NCBI RefSeq assembly: GCF_005233835.1
Contig: NZ_SZQA01000019.1
Coordinates: 91,115 to 155,114, forward strand
Length of the DNA: 64,000 bases
Direction of reading: 5' to 3'
Origin: Herbidospora galbida
Lineage (GTDB): Bacteria; Actinomycetota; Actinomycetes; Streptosporangiales; Streptosporangiaceae
Of this stretch, positions 1-8,128 are shown piece by piece (positions within the stretch are counted from its first letter, which is position 1; each line of letters opens with the position of its first letter). Both the position numbers and the translations under genes were made by a program. The notes beneath the pieces were generated by a model. That model was given only the letters and a program-made list of their open reading frames with translations, searched no databases and was not told the DNA's origin.

Positions 1-1615
1 TCGTCACCGGGTCGGAGGTGCCGCTGCCGACGGCGTTGCCCTGCGGGTCGACGGCGCGGACCCGGTAGGTGTGGACGGACCCGGGCGCGAGGCCCTCGTC
101 GATGAAGCCGGCCGACGGGAGGGTCCAGAAGTTGGAGTCGACCTCGACCTCGCCGACGGGAGTGGTGCCGCCGTCGCGGAGGATCTGGTACTTCAGCTTC
201 GCGTGGTCGCGGTCCCAGGTGGTCTTCCAGCTGAGCCGGGCGGTGCCCGCGTTGAGCGAGACCGCGGTCGGGGTCAGGTCGGCCGTCGGGATCGGCCCGG
301 CGGTCTTCGGCGCGTTCGCCTTGACCGCGAACCGGGTGAGGCCCTGCTGCGCGCTGCCGTTGACGGTGGTGAACTCGCCGCCCATGACCAGGTAGTTGCC
401 GTTGCCCGACAGGGCCCAGCCGCCCTGGTTCATGCCGGTGTAAGAACCGGCGTTGACCTGCGGGAACCAGTGGAGCAGGGTCGGCGTGGGCTGACCGCTG
501 TACTGGCTGTTGTTCGACGGCGGCATCGGGTCGGTGCCGGTCGGGACGAGCGTGGTGGCCAGGGCGCGCTGCCAGCGGGTCGGCGAGACCTCGGGGAAGC
601 CGCGCAGCGACTCGCAGTCGTGGGCGTGGCCGACGCTGTAGAGCACCTGGTTGATCGGGAAGACGCTGTAGCTGGCGCCGTAGCAGTTGTCGAGCCAGAT
701 CAGGTCGCCCGTGTTGGGCTCGACCGCGAACCGGCCGTCGAACCAGTGCCAGCCCTCGCCGTCGGCGGCGGCGTAGATGTTGGTGCCGTCGGTGGTGAGG
801 TCGTAGGTCATCGAGTAGTCGTTGCCGATCCGGGCCGGGATCGGGTTGCTGCTCCACGGGAGCGAGTCTCCCGTGGCCGGGTCGAGGGCGCCGATGCCGA
901 CCCGGGTGGCGTTGTTGAGCTGCTGGAACTTGCCGCCCACGATGACCCGGCTCTGGTCGGGCGACATGATCAGGGCGAAGACCTCGTCGTCGGTGTCGGG
1001 GGCCCACGGCTGGTTGGCGCCGTTGCTCCGGTTGACCGCGGCCAGGCGGTTGCGGCTCTGGCCGTTGACGTTGAAGAAGTTGCCGCCGATGTAGACGGTC
1101 GAGTTGGAGACCGTGATCGCGCGGACCACGTTGCCGACCGAGGGCGCCCACGATTCGAGGTTGCCCGTGGCGACGTCGAAGGCTGCGACCCGGTTGCGGG
1201 TCTGGCCGTTGACCTGGGTGAAGTCGCCGCCGATGTAGATCTTCGTCTGGTCGGGCGAGACGGCGATGGTGCGGGCCTGCGCGTTGAGCGTGGGCGCGAA
1301 GGAGGTGACGTTACCCGTGGTGATGTTGAAGGCCAGGATGTTCGACCGCACCACCTCGGCCGCGTTCCCCGGGGCGGTGCCCGGCGGGCGGGCGCGGGTG
1401 AAGCTGCCGACCGCGTAGACGGTGTTGCCGACGGTGGCCATCTTCCAGACCACGCCGTTGATCTGCCATGTGGGCAGGGCGTCGGCCGTGACGGTCTCGG
1501 GGACTCCCGGCGGCGGGTCGATGTCGGCCCGGGCGGGAAGGGGGATCGCCGCGAGCGACGCCCCCAGTAATGACGCGGCCAGGAAGGCGGCCACTCGCGA
1601 TGATCGAATTACCAC
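1..1615 (-). CDS. Secreted DUF5122-type beta-propeller protein with FN3 domain (C-terminus cut by window edge)
   Basis: The visible 538 residues begin with a signal peptide ending near an A-R-A motif at about residue 31. A run of blades follows, with the recurring pattern VYIGGxF-TxVNGQxRxRxAAxD, typical of delta-60/DUF5122 propellers. A fibronectin type III domain starts near residue 430 and its last strand (HTYRVRAVDP) reaches the window edge. If it ends like its paralogue at 3383-5014, only a few residues are missing. The GTG start is the first possible start after an in-frame TAG. The gene lies 97 bp downstream of the beta-helix gene on the same strand, so it may belong to that operon. 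Its role is unknown; an exported matrix or surface-binding protein is an inference. Confidence 0.85.
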   Translation of the reverse strand, partial: MVIRSSRVAAFLAASLLGASLAAIPLPARADIDPPPGVPETVTADALPTWQINGVVWKMATVGNTVYAVGSFTRARPPGTAPGNAAEVVRSNILAFNITTGNVTSFAPTLNAQARTIAVSPDQTKIYIGGDFTQVNGQTRNRVAAFDVATGNLESWAPSVGNVVRAITVSNSTVYIGGNFFNVNGQSRNRLAAVNRSNGANQPWAPDTDDEVFALIMSPDQSRVIVGGKFQQLNNATRVGIGALDPATGDSLPWSSNPIPARIGNDYSMTYDLTTDGTNIYAAADGEGWHWFDGRFAVEPNTGDLIWLDNCYGASYSVFPINQVLYSVGHAHDCESLRGFPEVSPTRWQRALATTLVPTGTDPMPPSNNSQYSGQPTPTLLHWFPQVNAGSYTGMNQGGWALSGNGNYLVMGGEFTTVNGSAQQGLTRFAVKANAPKTAGPIPTADLTPTAVSLNAGTARLSWKTTWDRDHAKLKYQILRDGGTTPVGEVEVDSNFWTLPSAGFIDEGLAPGSVHTYRVRAVDPQGNAVGSGTSDPVT

Positions 1616-1712
1616 GGTTACCTACATCTCAGGAGATCGTTCTCACATCGATGCCAGAGTAATGGAACGGTTTAATCCAGCAAGGAGTAACCGATGGGAC
1701 ATGAAGTAACGA

Positions 1713-3386
1713 TTAAAGTTCACCTTCTGGAGCGCCGGTTTTAAGCACCGCTCCGGCTTCCAGACCGAACAAGTCGGCGACGTCGGATGGCAACGGCGCT
1801 CCGTCGGGCAAATCGCCAATTTCCGGCTCGCTGCCATGGATTTCCTGACCGGTCATCCGGCGCAGATCGGCGAGCGTGGCCACGTCGGCGTCCGCTCGCG
1901 TCCAGTCGGCCCAGTCGGCGAGCGGCCCTGGTCCGCGCCGGTGGTAGACGTTGTGGTCGAGGCTGGCCATGTCGGCCGCGCCCTTGCGGCGGGTCAGATC
2001 GCGGACGGCCACGAGAGGTTCGGCGCCGGCCGAGGAAAGCACGTTGTTTCGCACCTCGACGCCACTCACATTCCAGGTCACTCCCGGCACGAGTTGCTGG
2101 CGCGCGCCGTCGATCGCATAGATCTGGCGGCCTTTGTTGTCGGTTACGGTGTTGTTCCAGACCCGTACATCGCTCGACTCGTTCACATAGACGCCGTGGG
2201 TGCCGTTGCCGGTCACCACGTTTCCGGCGATGAGCGCGCCGGCCGAGATCTCGAAATGGATGCCGTGGTGGGCGTTGTTCCGGGCCAGGTTGCGGGCGAC
2301 CACGGCGCCGACGATCGATTCGTCGAGCCAGATGCCGGGGCCTCGGTTGTCTTCCATGAGGTTGCCGACGACCGTCATGCGCTTCGACTCGGTGATCTTC
2401 AGGCCGCCGGAGACCGGGGCCATCATGAAACGCTCCACATTGTTGCCCCGGCTGACGTTGCCGATGATCGTGGCGTCGTCGGACTTGTGGCCGCCGATGC
2501 CCACCTGGCCGTTGCCCTCGAACAGGTTGTTCCTGACGGTGATCCGGGCGCCCTTCAGGGCCAGGCCGGTGACCGAGGTCTCGGCGAAGACGCTGTTCTC
2601 GATCGTCATGTCGTCGGCGAAGGCCTTCACGGCGGCGATCCTGGCCAGGGAGGTGGCGTAGCGGCGTACCCCCACGCCCTTGAGAGACGACCCGTCGGCG
2701 CCCTCGAAGTAGAGGGCCTCGTCGAGGGTGGTGGCGCGGACGTCGCGGCCGGTGGGGTCGTCGCCGATGAACAGGCGGCCGGCCTGGTAGTCGACGAAGA
2801 AGGCGCCGGGGCCGACCTGATCGGCGGTCTGGACCTGGGTCAGCGGCCGGCCGTCGACGAAGACCTGGTCGGGCCAGTTGGCCATCGGGTGGGCGGGGTC
2901 GACCATGTGCCAGTCTTCACCGCCGCCCGCGGTGAAGTCGGTGTTGTCGAAGCGCACGTCCCAGTCGTCGCGGCGCCAGCGCGATCCGTCGCGGACCCAG
3001 TCGCCGACCGGTTCGCTGCCGTCGAACCAGACGACCTCGCCGGGGTGGTTCTGGATGGCCAGGCGCTTGCGGAAGATCTCGACCTTCTCGTGGTAGACGC
3101 CCTCGCGCAGGACGATCGTCGCGCCCTCGGGGGCGGTCTTCACCGCGTGGCCGAGGGTCCGCCAGGGTTTCGCGCCGTCGCCCGGCGCGTCGTCGTCGCC
3201 GTCGGTGGCGACGAAGAAGGCGCCCTCGGGGACGGGATAGTCGGCGGTGCCCAGCGGGGCCGGCCCGGCCGTCTGCCACGACGGCTGGGCCGGTCGGCCG
3301 GGGTCGGGCCGCATCAGCGCGGCCCAGATCAGGACGCCCGCCACCGCGAGGGCGACGGCCCCCGCGGCGGCGAGCCTCCGTCTCAC
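1713..3386 (-). CDS. Membrane-anchored or secreted right-handed parallel beta-helix protein
   Basis: The protein has 557 residues. After a short basic start (VRRRLAAAG) comes one hydrophobic segment, then a region typical of pectate-lyase-like beta-helix proteins (FFVATDGDDDAPGDG, DGAKPWRTLG). Many N-N/N-L-x-x-N turns follow, such as GNVSRGNN and NNAHHGIHFE. I chose the GTG start because it overlaps the stop codon of the upstream propeller gene in a GTGA arrangement, which implies translational coupling. A reading frame continues further upstream, but it runs inside that gene and looks non-coding. Similar proteins bind or cleave acidic polysaccharides, but I could not assign a catalytic site. 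It resembles the larger beta-helix protein at 30078-32495 in its N-terminal half. Confidence 0.85.
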   Translation of the reverse strand: MRRRLAAAGAVALAVAGVLIWAALMRPDPGRPAQPSWQTAGPAPLGTADYPVPEGAFFVATDGDDDAPGDGAKPWRTLGHAVKTAPEGATIVLREGVYHEKVEIFRKRLAIQNHPGEVVWFDGSEPVGDWVRDGSRWRRDDWDVRFDNTDFTAGGGEDWHMVDPAHPMANWPDQVFVDGRPLTQVQTADQVGPGAFFVDYQAGRLFIGDDPTGRDVRATTLDEALYFEGADGSSLKGVGVRRYATSLARIAAVKAFADDMTIENSVFAETSVTGLALKGARITVRNNLFEGNGQVGIGGHKSDDATIIGNVSRGNNVERFMMAPVSGGLKITESKRMTVVGNLMEDNRGPGIWLDESIVGAVVARNLARNNAHHGIHFEISAGALIAGNVVTGNGTHGVYVNESSDVRVWNNTVTDNKGRQIYAIDGARQQLVPGVTWNVSGVEVRNNVLSSAGAEPLVAVRDLTRRKGAADMASLDHNVYHRRGPGPLADWADWTRADADVATLADLRRMTGQEIHGSEPEIGDLPDGAPLPSDVADLFGLEAGAVLKTGAPEGEL

Positions 3387-5014
3387 AGAACCGTCACCGA
3401 CGCGCTGGTCGGGCTGGAGACGCGGTTGTTGTACGGGTCGATCGCGCGCACCCGGTAGGTGTGCGACGCGCCGGGCGTGAGCCCGGTGTCCTGGCACGAC
3501 AGGTTCGGCAGGTTCCAGAACACCGAGAACGCCTCGGCGGTGCAGGCGACCTGGCCGTCGTTGCGCAGCACCTCGTAACGGACCTTGCGGTTGTCGAGGT
3601 CCCACGTGGCGCCCCAGCGGACGGTCACCTTGCCGCCGCCGTTGGCCTGCAGGGTCGGCGCGCCGAACCCGGCCTGGATCGGGCCGCCGACGTCGGGGCG
3701 GGTCTCGTGGAAGGTCCAGCGGGTGAGGCCCTGCTGCGCCACGTCGTTGACCTCGGTGAAGTCACCGCCGGCCCACAGGTAGGTGCCGTCGTTGGCCATC
3801 GCCCACGGGCCCTGGACCCACGGGTAGGTGGTGCCGGGGGCCGAGTTGGGGAACCAGTGGAGGATCGTCTGCTTGGCGCCCTGGGCCGTGCCGGCCGGCT
3901 CGGCGAGGTAGCGGCGGTGGGGCTTGGTCTCGGGGAAGCCGTCGCCGCCGTAGTAGGACTGCATGCTGCAGCGGTGGGCGTGGCTGCCGCTGTAGAGCAC
4001 GCCGCCCATCACCGAGATCGCCTGGGTCGCGCCGAGACAGTTGTTGATCCAGATGCGCGAGCCGTTGTCGGGGTTGAAGGCCAGGCGGCCGTCGAAGGTG
4101 CCCTCGCCGTTGGCGCTGGCGTACATGCGGGTGCCGTCGGAGACGATGTCGGTCACCCACGAGCGGCTGGTGGAGCTGTTGGCCGGGATGTCGTTGCTGT
4201 TGAACGTGCCCTTGGAGCCGTCGCTCACGTTGACGGCCGACAGGCCGTGCTGCCGTACGCCGTTGATGCGGTCGAAGTCGCCGCCGACGATGAGCCGGTT
4301 GCCTGCCGGGGTCAGCGCCATCGCGTTGACGCGCTTGTCGGCGGTCGGGGCCCACGAGGTGAGGGCGGCGGTGGCGGCGTCGAAGGCGGCCAGGCGGGTG
4401 CGGGTCTCGCCGCTCACGGTGGTGAAGTGGCCGCCCGCGTAGACGGTGGTGTCGGACACGGCGATGGCGCGCACCCGGTTGTTGAACACCGGCTTGAAGT
4501 CGGGGTCGAGGGCGCCGGTCGCGGTGTCGAAGGCCGCCATGCGGTCGCGCCGCGAGCTGTCGATCTTGTTGAAGTCGCCGGCGACGTAGATCTTCGAGCC
4601 GTCGGGCGAGGCCTTGATCTCCCACACCGCGTCACAGCGGTAGGTGTCGGTGGCGATCTTGTCGCACTCGTTCTGCGCCTGGTCGTCGGTGAACGTCGGC
4701 GAGAAGGCCACCGGGTTCCACGGCAGCAGGTCGCCGGTGGCGGTGTCGAACGCGGCCAATCCGACCCGCGGCACCTCACCCGCGCCCCCCTTGGGGACGC
4801 CCGGCGGCCGGACGTTGTCGAAGTTGCCGCCCACGTAGGTCACCCCGTTGACGATCTCGATCGTCAGCACCACTCCGTCGGTCTGCCAGGTGGGCAGCGC
4901 GTCGGCCGTGACTGTGGCGACTTCCCCGGCGGCGGGGGCCGTGTCGGCCAGCGCCGCGGGGACGGGCGTCACCGCTAACGCGGCGATCAGGCCCGATATC
5001 AGGGTCTTGCGCAT
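3383..5014 (-). CDS. Secreted DUF5122-type beta-propeller protein with C-terminal FN3 domain
   Basis: The protein has 543 residues. The signal peptide (MRKTLISGLIAALAVTP...ALA) fits the ATG chosen, which is preceded by a good ribosome site (GAAGGGGA). Blades repeat a VYAGGHFTTVSGETRTRLAAFD pattern at intervals of about 50 residues. An FN3 domain covers roughly the last 100 residues and ends in SASVTVL. The mature N-terminus shares the TADALPTWQ motif with the paralogue at 1-1615, so the two arose by duplication. The gene starts 10 bp after the polymerase-like gene ends and overlaps the beta-helix gene by 4 bp, making a three-gene transcription unit. The function is not established. Its place in a glycan locus suggests a polymer-associated exoprotein. 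Confidence 0.88.
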   Translation of the reverse strand: MRKTLISGLIAALAVTPVPAALADTAPAAGEVATVTADALPTWQTDGVVLTIEIVNGVTYVGGNFDNVRPPGVPKGGAGEVPRVGLAAFDTATGDLLPWNPVAFSPTFTDDQAQNECDKIATDTYRCDAVWEIKASPDGSKIYVAGDFNKIDSSRRDRMAAFDTATGALDPDFKPVFNNRVRAIAVSDTTVYAGGHFTTVSGETRTRLAAFDAATAALTSWAPTADKRVNAMALTPAGNRLIVGGDFDRINGVRQHGLSAVNVSDGSKGTFNSNDIPANSSTSRSWVTDIVSDGTRMYASANGEGTFDGRLAFNPDNGSRIWINNCLGATQAISVMGGVLYSGSHAHRCSMQSYYGGDGFPETKPHRRYLAEPAGTAQGAKQTILHWFPNSAPGTTYPWVQGPWAMANDGTYLWAGGDFTEVNDVAQQGLTRWTFHETRPDVGGPIQAGFGAPTLQANGGGKVTVRWGATWDLDNRKVRYEVLRNDGQVACTAEAFSVFWNLPNLSCQDTGLTPGASHTYRVRAIDPYNNRVSSPTSASVTVL

Positions 5015-5024
5015 TTGGTCCCCT

Positions 5025-6299
5025 TCAGGGCACAGGTGAGACCACACCGGCCTCACGCGTATCGTGACGCTCCTCACGTCTCACAGGTTTACGTGTGATA
5101 ACACAAGTCCACGCCACTATGAGAAACATCCAGATGGACGCGACGTTCGCCGCACCCGCCATCTGATCGGCGGTCAGGCCGTCGATCACCAGAAACGTCA
5201 TCAGACCCAGCAGCAGCGCGGCCTCGACCCGGACCTCTCCGACCCTGGTGAACGCCAGGTTCACCGTCAGCACCACGATCAGGAGCAGGCAGAAGATCGC
5301 CCCGCCGACGAGGCCGCCTTCGACGAGCACGTTGACGAAGATGTTGTGACCCCCGCCGAGCCCCAGGGCGTCGAGGAACAGCCCGCGCGCCGACGACATG
5401 CCGTTGCCGAACACCGGCCGGTTCATCACCGCCTGGTAGGCGAAGGTCCACAGGTCGGTACGCGAGTTGAGGCTCTCCAGCTGTTCGACGGTCTCGCCCC
5501 GGGTGGCGAACTCCAGGAGCTTGTCGCCGAACAGCAGCGGCAGCAGCACCAATATCGGCGTGCCGACCATGATCACCTCGACCCGGCCCCGGGTGCCCCG
5601 TGCGGTGAGCAGGAACGCCGCCACCCCCGCGAGGATGCCGACCGCCGCGCCCCGCGTGCCGGTGGCGACCAGCGCCGCCGCCGAGACCGCCGCCGAGCCG
5701 GCGTAGACCGGCCAGGGGAAGCGTCGCGGCAGCCCGTTCGGCAGCAGGAACGCCAGGCACAGCAGCAGCGCGACGCCCAGGAACATGCCGGCCGTGACGG
5801 GATGCACGTAGAGCCAGTTGAACCGGTCTTGCGTGTTGGGGGTGCGTTTGAGCGGCACCGCCACCCCGAACGCCACCGAGATCACGACCAGGCCGACGAA
5901 CACGTGGGCCAGCCGGTAGAGGTCCTCGCGCCGCGCCCGGGTCGCGATCACGTGGCAGACGATCGCGGTGACCAGGAGCTGGCTCGCCCGCACGGCGGCG
6001 AACGGGGGGAACGGGGTCCACAGCACCGACAGGGCGCAGTAGGCCGCGAACAGCCAGGCCAGGATCAGCGCGGCCGGAGCCGCCCGCCGGGGCGCCCGGA
6101 GGCCGAACCGGCGGTAGAGGTAGAGCGCGCACAGGCCGTAGACGCCGATCTCCAGCAGCACGGTGGCGTCGATGCCGCCGCCGACCGCTTCGGAGACGTC
6201 ACGCGAACGAAACTTGTAGTCGCTCGCGAGGATCATGCCGAGAGGCAACAGCGTGGGCCACCACTGCGTGCGGAGCCGCCGGTGGCGCGCACCTCTCAC
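5025..6299 (-). CDS. O-antigen ligase/Wzy-like polysaccharide polymerase, integral membrane
   Basis: The protein has 424 residues and about ten hydrophobic spans. The long periplasmic-type loop contains RTDLWTFAYQ and the GNGMSS...GLGGGHNIFVNVLVEGG segment, whose H-N dyad matches the Wzy_C/O-antigen ligase family (PF04932). Members polymerise or ligate undecaprenyl-linked glycans at the outer face of the membrane. The GTG start follows a strong ribosome site (GGGGGGA). It is the first gene of the leftward group with the propeller and beta-helix proteins, and shares a 97-bp divergent promoter region with the sulfotransferase gene. Polymerase and ligase cannot be separated from sequence alone. 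A Wzy role is favoured because a flippase and a Wzz-like protein lie nearby. Confidence 0.85.
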   Translation of the reverse strand: MRGARHRRLRTQWWPTLLPLGMILASDYKFRSRDVSEAVGGGIDATVLLEIGVYGLCALYLYRRFGLRAPRRAAPAALILAWLFAAYCALSVLWTPFPPFAAVRASQLLVTAIVCHVIATRARREDLYRLAHVFVGLVVISVAFGVAVPLKRTPNTQDRFNWLYVHPVTAGMFLGVALLLCLAFLLPNGLPRRFPWPVYAGSAAVSAAALVATGTRGAAVGILAGVAAFLLTARGTRGRVEVIMVGTPILVLLPLLFGDKLLEFATRGETVEQLESLNSRTDLWTFAYQAVMNRPVFGNGMSSARGLFLDALGLGGGHNIFVNVLVEGGLVGGAIFCLLLIVVLTVNLAFTRVGEVRVEAALLLGLMTFLVIDGLTADQMAGAANVASIWMFLIVAWTCVITRKPVRREERHDTREAGVVSPVP

Positions 6300-6396
6300 G
6301 CCGGTCCCCCCGAATCGCCGCTCCGCTTGGTGACGTGTGCCAGCATACGAGCGGTTAATAACTTTTCACTATGGACCGGTTGAGAGGACGAGTCAG

Positions 6397-7293
6397 ATGA
6401 AGCTCCCTGAACCCGTGATGAACGCGGGCCGGACCGCCATCCGGGGCTGGGGCATGGCGACGGCGGCGTTCCGGCCCGACCCCGACTTCCTGCTCATCGG
6501 GGCCAAGCGCGGCGGGTCGACGTCGTTCTACTTCGCCCTGCTGGAGCATCCGAGGGTGATCCCGCTGTTCCCGGCGGCCGGGCTGCTGCCCAAGGCCAAC
6601 CACACGAAGGGCGTCCACTACTTCGACTCGAACTACGCGCGCGGGATGCGGTGGTACCGCTCGCACCTGCCGAGCCGGTCGAGCCGAGCGCGGGCCGGGC
6701 GCAGGGCGGGCGGCCCGGTGGTCGCCGGAGAGGGCTCGCCCTACTACCTCCACCATCCCCTGGCCGCCGAACGCGCCGCCGGGAACGTGCCAAAGGCGCG
6801 CATCCTGCTGGTGTTACGCGACCCGGTGGAGCGCACGTTCTCCCACTACCGCGAGCGGGTGCGCGCGGGCGCGGAGACCCTGACGTTCGAGGAGGCCCTG
6901 GCCGCCGAGGAGTCCCGGACCTCCGGTGAGGAGGCGAAGATCATCGCCGATCCGGCGTACCTGTCCTACGCCCACGAACAGCAGTCGTACGTCGCCCAGA
7001 GCGAGTACGCCCGCTGTCTGGAACGGTGGTTCGCCCACTACCCGCGCGACCGGTTCCACATCCTGACCAGCGAGGACTTCTACCGCGACCCGCAGGCCGC
7101 CTGCGACCGGGCGGCGGAGTTCCTCGGGCTGCCGCCCGCGCCCCTGCCCGCGGCGGGCAAGGTCTGGAACGCCGCCGCCCCGGGCGACATCCCCGACGAC
7201 GTACGCAAGAGACTGGCCCGCCACTTCGCCCCGCACAACCGGCGGCTGGAGGAGATGCTCGGCCGCAGGCTCAGCGACTGGACGGCCGGCTGA
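6397..7293 (+). CDS. Sulfotransferase family protein
   Basis: The protein has 298 residues. The PAPS-binding 5'-phosphosulfate loop is visible as LLIGAKRGGST near residues 32-42. The 3'-phosphate motif LRDPVERTFSHYRE lies near 140-153, and a KGVHYFD segment lies between them. This order is that of the Sulfotransfer_1/heparan-type families. It should move sulfate from PAPS to a hydroxyl or amine of an acceptor in the cytoplasm. The ATG chosen follows GAGAGGACGAG; an ATG 20 codons earlier lacks a site. It is flanked by glycan assembly genes, so a nucleotide sugar or lipid-linked glycan is the probable acceptor. Its last 23 bp overlap the end of the convergent kinase gene. No PAPS synthesis genes are in the window. 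Confidence 0.85.
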   Translation: MKLPEPVMNAGRTAIRGWGMATAAFRPDPDFLLIGAKRGGSTSFYFALLEHPRVIPLFPAAGLLPKANHTKGVHYFDSNYARGMRWYRSHLPSRSSRARAGRRAGGPVVAGEGSPYYLHHPLAAERAAGNVPKARILLVLRDPVERTFSHYRERVRAGAETLTFEEALAAEESRTSGEEAKIIADPAYLSYAHEQQSYVAQSEYARCLERWFAHYPRDRFHILTSEDFYRDPQAACDRAAEFLGLPPAPLPAAGKVWNAAAPGDIPDDVRKRLARHFAPHNRRLEEMLGRRLSDWTAG

Positions 7294-8128
7294 GCACCTC
7301 CAGCGCCGCGAGCATGCCGCCGTTGAGCGGCAGGTCGTCGTGGCGCTTGGAGATGACGGCCTCCCAGTGGGCGGCCGCCTCGGCGTAGCCCGTGGGCACC
7401 GGGTCGACCCCGAACAGGGTCGTCTCGGCGGCCCGGTAGTAGACCTCGTCGGCGCCGGGAGGCGCCCACGCGGCGTCCTCCCAGTCGATCAGCCACGGCA
7501 CCCTGCCCCGGGTGCGGCGCAGGTTCCACGGAGTGAGGTCGCCGTGCATCGGCAGCCAGTGGCCGGGGGTGCCGGCCGGTTTGGGCAGCCCGGCGAGCAG
7601 GCGCTGGATGCGGCCGGTCAGGTCGACGACGTCGATCTTCCGGACCGGCCGGGCCGGGACCGGCTCCATCGCCGAGATGAGCAGCCACGAGGGGCCCTCG
7701 CCCAAGACGACCGGCACCCGGAAGCCGTCGCCGCCGTCGAGCAGCCGCAGCACCTGGGCCTCGCGGTCGAGCCCCTCGCGCACCTTCAGGAACCCGACGG
7801 GCCGGCCCTTCTGGATGAGCAGCGCCGCGGCGCCCGGCCGGGACGCCTGCGGGCGCAGGTAGAGGGCGACCTCGTCGACCGGGCCGACGACCTCGGAGAC
7901 CTCGGCGAGGATCTGCTCCCAGCGCTCGACCGGAGGCGCCCAGCGTTCACGCCGGCCCGGCAGCAGCCACGGCCCGGCGACCAGCACCGCCCGGTGCAAA
8001 ATCCGCTGGGCCAGCAGCGGGAGGGGCTTGGAGAAGGTCAGCAGTGACAGCCCGGCGGCGGCCGACCGGGCGTCGCCGACCGGGATCCAGACGTTGGCCC
8101 GGCCCGGCGGGTAGCGCACGAAACTCAT
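7271..8128 (-). CDS. APH/choline-kinase-fold phosphotransferase, probably acting on a glycan or its precursor
   Basis: The protein has 285 residues and the catalytic signature of the aminoglycoside phosphotransferase/choline kinase fold. The Brenner loop MHGDLTPWN lies near 194-202 with catalytic Asp197, and a DFG-like LIDWED near 213-218. A possible ATP-anchoring lysine is in VGFLKV near residue 115. The ATG overlaps the stop of the upstream glycosyltransferase gene by 4 bp (ATGA), so the two are probably translated together. That coupling suggests phosphorylation of a sugar, a glycan or a small molecule in the polymer pathway. Antibiotic resistance cannot be excluded, but the context argues against it. 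Confidence 0.75.
   Translation of the reverse strand: MSFVRYPPGRANVWIPVGDARSAAAGLSLLTFSKPLPLLAQRILHRAVLVAGPWLLPGRRERWAPPVERWEQILAEVSEVVGPVDEVALYLRPQASRPGAAALLIQKGRPVGFLKVREGLDREAQVLRLLDGGDGFRVPVVLGEGPSWLLISAMEPVPARPVRKIDVVDLTGRIQRLLAGLPKPAGTPGHWLPMHGDLTPWNLRRTRGRVPWLIDWEDAAWAPPGADEVYYRAAETTLFGVDPVPTGYAEAAAHWEAVISKRHDDLPLNGGMLAALEVLSRPSSR

Noticed and set aside
1616..1712. A distant GGTTAC/GTAACC pair as an operator
   Set aside because: The arms are about 70 bp apart with no further symmetry, so chance is likely.
7271..8128. Aminoglycoside resistance gene
   Set aside because: The APH fold is clear, but coupling to a glycosyltransferase and position in a glycan locus make resistance a weaker reading.
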